Assembly: GCA_013619145.1 (NCBI GenBank)
Contig: JABXKR010000157.1
Location: 1-47,496 of the forward strand
Length of the DNA: 47,496 nt
Origin: Psychromonas sp.
GTDB lineage: Bacteria; Pseudomonadota; Gammaproteobacteria; Enterobacterales; Psychromonadaceae
Reading direction: 5' to 3'
Under the pieces are notes generated by a model. That model saw only the letters and a program-made list of their open reading frames with translations, did not search any database and was not told the DNA's origin. Positions 42,695 through 47,496 of the stretch are shown here, piece by piece. The translations under genes were made by a program, and so were the position numbers. Every line of letters begins with the position of its first letter. Positions within the stretch are counted from its first letter, which is position 1.

Positions 42695-42863
42695 CTAAGC
42701 ACCTAATTGAAATAAATTAATTCAGGGATCAATTATATAGGGAGGATAATTACAAAATAAGAGAAAATAGATAATATGTGCGCTATATCGTTAAATCTAT
42801 TGGAGATAATAGATAGGAAGGAGAGATTGATAATCAACACCCTCTCCCATTTACGCCAGCTAA

Positions 42864-44948
42864 TTATTTTTCACGGGTATACCCAGGTAACGCATCTAAA
42901 GCACTTTGCAAGTAGCTCATGGTATTATTCAAATTTGAAACCGCCATATCCATCGCATTAAACTCTTTATACAAGCGAGTCTCGAGTTTATCTGTGCGGT
43001 ATATCAGGGCTTTTTCCTGCTCTTCTAAGTTGGTTATTTTTTTGTACAATGAATCGATTTTACCATCAACAATGCCCTGACTTGACTCGATATCACCATT
43101 GGATTCAGAGACATTTTTATCTATAATTCCATCTAATATGTCATTCATCAACTTAGTCATCCCTTCGGCATAGGTGACATTTCCACGGCTGCCGAGGGCA
43201 CCACCTTCAATAAGCAGTTTAATACCGTCTGAGTCACCCGTTTCAGATAATAAGTACTGACCGCTGCCGCTCGCAGCGATTCCGTCAATCTTGCCTTCAA
43301 CATTTAATCCGGTAATACTAGTGGAGCCTGTAAAGCCTAAATTTGCTATAAAATTAGCATCGCTATTGGTAAATGCCACAGTAGAGGATGAACCGTATTT
43401 ATTGGAGCTAATAGAAAGCTTTCCAGCATCATTAATAATTTTAACGCTGATGCCGTTATCAACAAAATTTGTATCGGAATTGATCTTAGATTGTAAATCG
43501 AGCGCCAGCTCTTCAATGGTGCTGTAGGTACCGATATTTAAATCAATAGAGCTTGATTCATAACCATCGACCCGTATTTGAAAACTATTGTTGGTGTCAT
43601 CCATCACCAGACCCGGCCCTAGGGTAGCGGCTAAAGCACCTTGCGTTGCCAGTTGTGTCACTTCCACCGCGTAGGTGCCTGGTTTTGTTGCACTATCATT
43701 ACTATCAAATGAAATTTGCGAATCAGTAGCCGCGCCCGTTGCGGTGAAAAAGTCTGCAACACCTGACATATCATTTTTTAAAGCCTCGGCAAACTTAGTC
43801 GCATTTAGTTCGAGTGTTCCATCTCGCTGCGTTAACATACCTAAATCGGCAAAACTATGAATCGTTCCATCAATATGATCCACCTGTGTATTTAACACAC
43901 CGCGCATCATACTTTGAATATTTCGTATCGTTGAATCACCATTAAGCACACCGTTACCAGCTGCACCGACGCCATTAAAAGTAGTTAACTCATTCATTTT
44001 AGTGATAGTATTATTATAATTTTCAACAAAAGCTTGAATTTGCTCTTCCACTTTACTGGTATCGCTATCTATTTTTAAAGTAACTGTTTTACCTACTTCA
44101 GCGCCTTTTAAGTTTAACGTAACTCCTTCGATAACACTGTCTACCTCATTGGTCGCACTGGTAATAGTAATGCCGTTCATAACAATTTCAGCATCTTGAG
44201 CGTCTACAGTCTGGCTCATATTTTTGCTCGCCGCACTGAAAGTAAAGCGGTCTAAGCCCGTTCCTGCAGGAATAGGATCGCCCGCCAGATCGGTGGCGGT
44301 GAGTTCAACTGCGCTCTGCTCGCCTGTTTCTTTACTGGTTAATATTAAACGGTAGTTACTGCCATCATTTATAATCGATGCTGAGACACTATAATTGTTA
44401 TCTTTATCATTAATTTCATCACGCAGCCCTTCAAGCGAGTTATTACTTTTACCCGTGATGGGATCAATCGTATTCGAGATATTGATTGTTTCAAACGTTT
44501 TATCCGGATCTGCGGTAAAGGTACTGCCATCTGCGCTGTAACTGCCGAATGTCAGTTTAATAATCCCTTCACCTACTTCATCTGTTACCTCTGTAAAGGC
44601 ATTGGCTTCTGCAGAAACCAAGGTATGTGCTTGTGCACGCTGCTTGACTTCAAATTCCCACTGCCCGGTTTCAGCACCATAACCTAATGTCGCATCTAGA
44701 ATAGAGTTGTCACTGCTGGTTGCGGTGGCTGCGGCAAAACTAGAGGCATAGCCGAGATCTTTATAGGATGATTTAAAAGAGGAAAGTTCGCTATTAAGCA
44801 GACCGTAAGCGGAAATCATTGCCGTTGCTTCTCCGGCAGCTGCCGTCATTTTTGACAAAGCGGGATCTTTTTCAGCACCGACAATCGCAGTAACAATATC
44901 ATTTATATTAAGTCCAGAGCCCAGACCTGTAGAGGTGATTGAAGACAT
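42864..44948 (-). CDS. fliD: Flagellar hook-associated protein 2 (filament cap)
   Basis: 694 aa; MSSITSTGLGSGLNINDIVTAIVGAEKDPALSKM, C-terminal coiled coil ending ALDALPGYTREK. Confidence 0.93.
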   Translation of the reverse strand: MSSITSTGLGSGLNINDIVTAIVGAEKDPALSKMTAAAGEATAMISAYGLLNSELSSFKSSYKDLGYASSFAAATATSSDNSILDATLGYGAETGQWEFEVKQRAQAHTLVSAEANAFTEVTDEVGEGIIKLTFGSYSADGSTFTADPDKTFETINISNTIDPITGKSNNSLEGLRDEINDKDNNYSVSASIINDGSNYRLILTSKETGEQSAVELTATDLAGDPIPAGTGLDRFTFSAASKNMSQTVDAQDAEIVMNGITITSATNEVDSVIEGVTLNLKGAEVGKTVTLKIDSDTSKVEEQIQAFVENYNNTITKMNELTTFNGVGAAGNGVLNGDSTIRNIQSMMRGVLNTQVDHIDGTIHSFADLGMLTQRDGTLELNATKFAEALKNDMSGVADFFTATGAATDSQISFDSNDSATKPGTYAVEVTQLATQGALAATLGPGLVMDDTNNSFQIRVDGYESSSIDLNIGTYSTIEELALDLQSKINSDTNFVDNGISVKIINDAGKLSISSNKYGSSSTVAFTNSDANFIANLGFTGSTSITGLNVEGKIDGIAASGSGQYLLSETGDSDGIKLLIEGGALGSRGNVTYAEGMTKLMNDILDGIIDKNVSESNGDIESSQGIVDGKIDSLYKKITNLEEQEKALIYRTDKLETRLYKEFNAMDMAVSNLNNTMSYLQSALDALPGYTREK

Positions 44949-45235
44949 AAATACTCCTTACGAACTTGGCAAAATAAATAATATTATCGGCATAGGCAGA
45001 TAAACCCATCTACTTTAAAGCAATAATCAGACCATATTAAACTTTATAATAAAGTAAAGGTGAATAATATAACCGCTGATATTATATTACTTAACTTTAT
45101 TTTATTACTTAAGCGTATTTTATTACTTTACCGTCCCCATAAACACAGCGGAATAAAATAAATATTGTGTTAACAGATGCACAATAACAATAAATCGCCA
45201 ATAAGATTGCAGCGAAAAAACATGGGAATAAGCGG

Positions 45236-45655
45236 CTATACTTTTGTATCAAATAATATACCGACCACATCATCCATTTTTTTACGTAAAACAACTAATT
45301 CCTCGGATGGAATTTGTCGAATCACTTCATCAGTTTCCGTATCTGTCACAGAGATAATTTTCTCGCCAAGTTGCTCGTCAATAGTAAAGGAGAGGTTACG
45401 CTGCATACTTTGTACGAATGCGGTCATCTCTTCAACAGCTTCTTGCACCTCTGCTGGTGCCACTTCCTTTTTTTCCTGTTCAGCTTTAACTTCTGCAGCA
45501 TCAACTTCTGAGGTTTTCACTTCAAACTCAGTTTTTTTGTTGACAGGCTCAGCAGGCACTTTTTCCGACTCTAAGCCGATAAACCCCGATGATGAGACAT
45601 TAACACTTAAATCAGACATATAACCTCCACTTTCGTTCAATACTTTTAAAAGCAA
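45236..45655 (-). CDS. flaG: Flagellar protein FlaG
   Basis: 139 aa; C-terminal RNLSFTIDEQLGEKIISVTDTETDEVIRQIPSEELVVLRKKM. Confidence 0.9.
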   Translation of the reverse strand: MLLKVLNESGGYMSDLSVNVSSSGFIGLESEKVPAEPVNKKTEFEVKTSEVDAAEVKAEQEKKEVAPAEVQEAVEEMTAFVQSMQRNLSFTIDEQLGEKIISVTDTETDEVIRQIPSEELVVLRKKMDDVVGILFDTKV

Positions 45656-45656
45656 A

Positions 45657-45683
45657 AAAGCCCCCTATCACTAGGGAGCTATA
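45657..45683 (-). terminator. Rho-independent terminator downstream of flagellin
   Basis: Minus strand AGCTCCCTAGTGATAGGGGGCTTTTTTG. Confidence 0.7.
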
Positions 45684-45707
45684 TTGTATCCTTAACTAGC
45701 TACCCTT

Positions 45708-47420
45708 CTAACCAAGAAGAGAGAGTACACTTTGTGCTGACGCATTTGCCTGCGATAACATTGAGGTACCTGCTTGTTGTAAGATTTGCGCTTTACTCAT
45801 TTTAGAGGTTTCTGCCGCAAAGTCTGCATCTTGAATTCGCGAGTTAGAAGCCGATAAGTTTTGCGATACGTTTTCTAAGTTAGAAATCGTTGAACCTAAA
45901 CGGTTTTGAATCGCACCTAGGTTTGCTCGTGAACCACTGATTTTATCTAATGCTTCATCAATCTTATCAATCGTATTAGAGGCACCTGCTGCCGTGCTTA
46001 CGTTAGTTCCCATCGAGTCAATGACTTTACCACCCATCTCTTTGCTGAAACCAAGAGCTGCTAGTGAGGTATCACGTTCAGCTTGTGTATCCGCATTAGA
46101 GGTGATCTCTACAGCACTGCCATCGGCTGTCGAATATTGGATACCACCACTAGCATCTTCAGTTGCAGTTACACCAGTTTGATCCGTTAATCCATTAATT
46201 GCAGCGACATGACCAGCTATGGTAGCAGTTGTTGATACTAAGTCTACACCATTAATTTGTACGCCAGAAGTTTCTGTAAGTGCAGCAAAAGTACCCGCAG
46301 AGGCAAGAACAGAGCCAGCACCATTGGTTACACTGAAGCCCATATTAGTCGCATCTGATGCATCAGCAGGATCTTCTTGGTCATGTACAGTGATTGGACT
46401 ACCATCTTTACTATCAAGGGCAATGTAGCCTTCCTGTGCAGTGCCGTCAATATCAGTCATACCTGAGCCTGTTGTCAAACCATCAACAGTAATCGATGCA
46501 CCCGTATCATTTGATAATACTAACTCACCTTTATCACCTAATGAGGCAGTTACACCCTCAACATCACGGTTAATCGTTTCAACTAAGTTATCCATTGAAG
46601 AGGTGGCACCAAGTGTTACTGCAGCACCATTACCCACCGCAATACTCATACCTGATGTAACACCGCTTGGTGTTGCGCCATTAGAATCTAATGCATCTCC
46701 TTGTACCACGTTATAGGCACTTGCAGTTACACCTGTTTCAGCTGTTTTTTCATTAATAACACTGGCCATATTACCCGCAGCATTACCGTAGTCTTTGGCG
46801 GTTTCAACTTCACCAATTGCTACGCCATTAATAGCAACTTCTGTAGCAGTCATATCACCAACTGTTACACGACCACCGTTTACATCACCTTTATTTAAGT
46901 TACCGTTTAAACCTAAATCATTGGTTGTTACAGAATCAATTGAGAAGCTTAATGTTTGACCTGAGTTTGCACCAATTTGCAGTGTTGTTGAGCCAGCACT
47001 ACCGTCAAGTAATTTAGTACCATTGAATTCTGTAGTTTCAGCGATACGGTCAAGCTCACCATGCAGTTGGTCAACCTCTTTTTGGATTGCCTGTCTGTTT
47101 TCTGCTGAGTTAGTATCATTTGATGATTGTACAGATAGTTCACGCATACGTTGTAGGATGTTAGTCATCTCATCCATTGAACCCTCTGCAGTTTGCGCCA
47201 TTGAAACACCATCGTTGGCATTACGAACCGCTTGGTTGATACCTTTGATTTGTGACTGCATGCCAGTTGAGATTGCAAGACCCGCTGCATCATCTTTAGC
47301 ACTATTGATACGTAAGCCAGAAGATAAACGTTCCATAGCTTGGTTTTGTGTGCCTTGTGATTTGTTTAACTGACGTTGTGCATTCAGTGACATCACGTTT
47401 GTATTTACTACTGCTACCAT
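45708..47420 (-). CDS. Flagellin
   Basis: 570 aa; conserved N-terminal [48 protein letters not shown] and C-terminal [49 protein letters not shown] with a long variable centre; RBS AGGAG upstream. Confidence 0.96.
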   Translation of the reverse strand: MVAVVNTNVMSLNAQRQLNKSQGTQNQAMERLSSGLRINSAKDDAAGLAISTGMQSQIKGINQAVRNANDGVSMAQTAEGSMDEMTNILQRMRELSVQSSNDTNSAENRQAIQKEVDQLHGELDRIAETTEFNGTKLLDGSAGSTTLQIGANSGQTLSFSIDSVTTNDLGLNGNLNKGDVNGGRVTVGDMTATEVAINGVAIGEVETAKDYGNAAGNMASVINEKTAETGVTASAYNVVQGDALDSNGATPSGVTSGMSIAVGNGAAVTLGATSSMDNLVETINRDVEGVTASLGDKGELVLSNDTGASITVDGLTTGSGMTDIDGTAQEGYIALDSKDGSPITVHDQEDPADASDATNMGFSVTNGAGSVLASAGTFAALTETSGVQINGVDLVSTTATIAGHVAAINGLTDQTGVTATEDASGGIQYSTADGSAVEITSNADTQAERDTSLAALGFSKEMGGKVIDSMGTNVSTAAGASNTIDKIDEALDKISGSRANLGAIQNRLGSTISNLENVSQNLSASNSRIQDADFAAETSKMSKAQILQQAGTSMLSQANASAQSVLSLLG

Positions 47421-47496
47421 AATAAGCTCCTAGGTTTCTTTATTTCTGACTTAAGTTATTTATAAAACTTGTAATCAGTTTGATTAAGTATGTATC

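Noticed and set aside
42871-42890. GGGTATACCC palindrome near the fliD 3' end
   Set aside because: Lies within conserved fliD C-terminal coding sequence; no evidence of regulatory function.

Overview
The window is a contiguous gammaproteobacterial chromosome segment. Gene content and flagellar layout suggest a marine Psychromonas/Vibrio/Shewanella-type genome (inference). From left to right it carries: the 3' part of a GGDEF gene; ybbP-ybbA divergent from tesA; tilS; dnaE; and the conserved translation/envelope cluster rnhB-lpxB-lpxA-fabZ-lpxD-skp-bamA-rseP-dxr-cdsA-uppS-frr-pyrH-tsf-rpsB, all on the minus strand. Then come map-glnD, an FbpABC-type iron transporter, murQ, and a flagellar region (flrC-flrB-flrA, fliS and a FliT-like gene, a TPR/glycosyltransferase-like gene, a Maf/DUF115 gene, fliD, flaG, flagellin). 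No CRISPR array, tRNA, rRNA, IS transposase or phage gene was recognised. The most unusual signals are: (1) dxr is frameshifted by an apparent 64-bp deletion, with a single 10-bp sequence (GTTGATAGTG) at the junction that reads sensibly in both frames; (2) tsf appears to have an in-frame loss of about 58 codons covering the EF-Ts coiled-coil region; (3) a 13-unit, 20-bp tandem array fills the whole tesA/tilS gap and begins inside the tesA stop codon region; (4) three degenerating extra copies of the rnhB 3' end lie between rnhB and dnaE; (5) a long imperfect inverted repeat of about 235 bp lies between rpsB and map; (6) candidate sigma-54 promoters lie upstream of flrB and fliS. All comparisons with E. 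coli proteins are from memory, and no searches were run.
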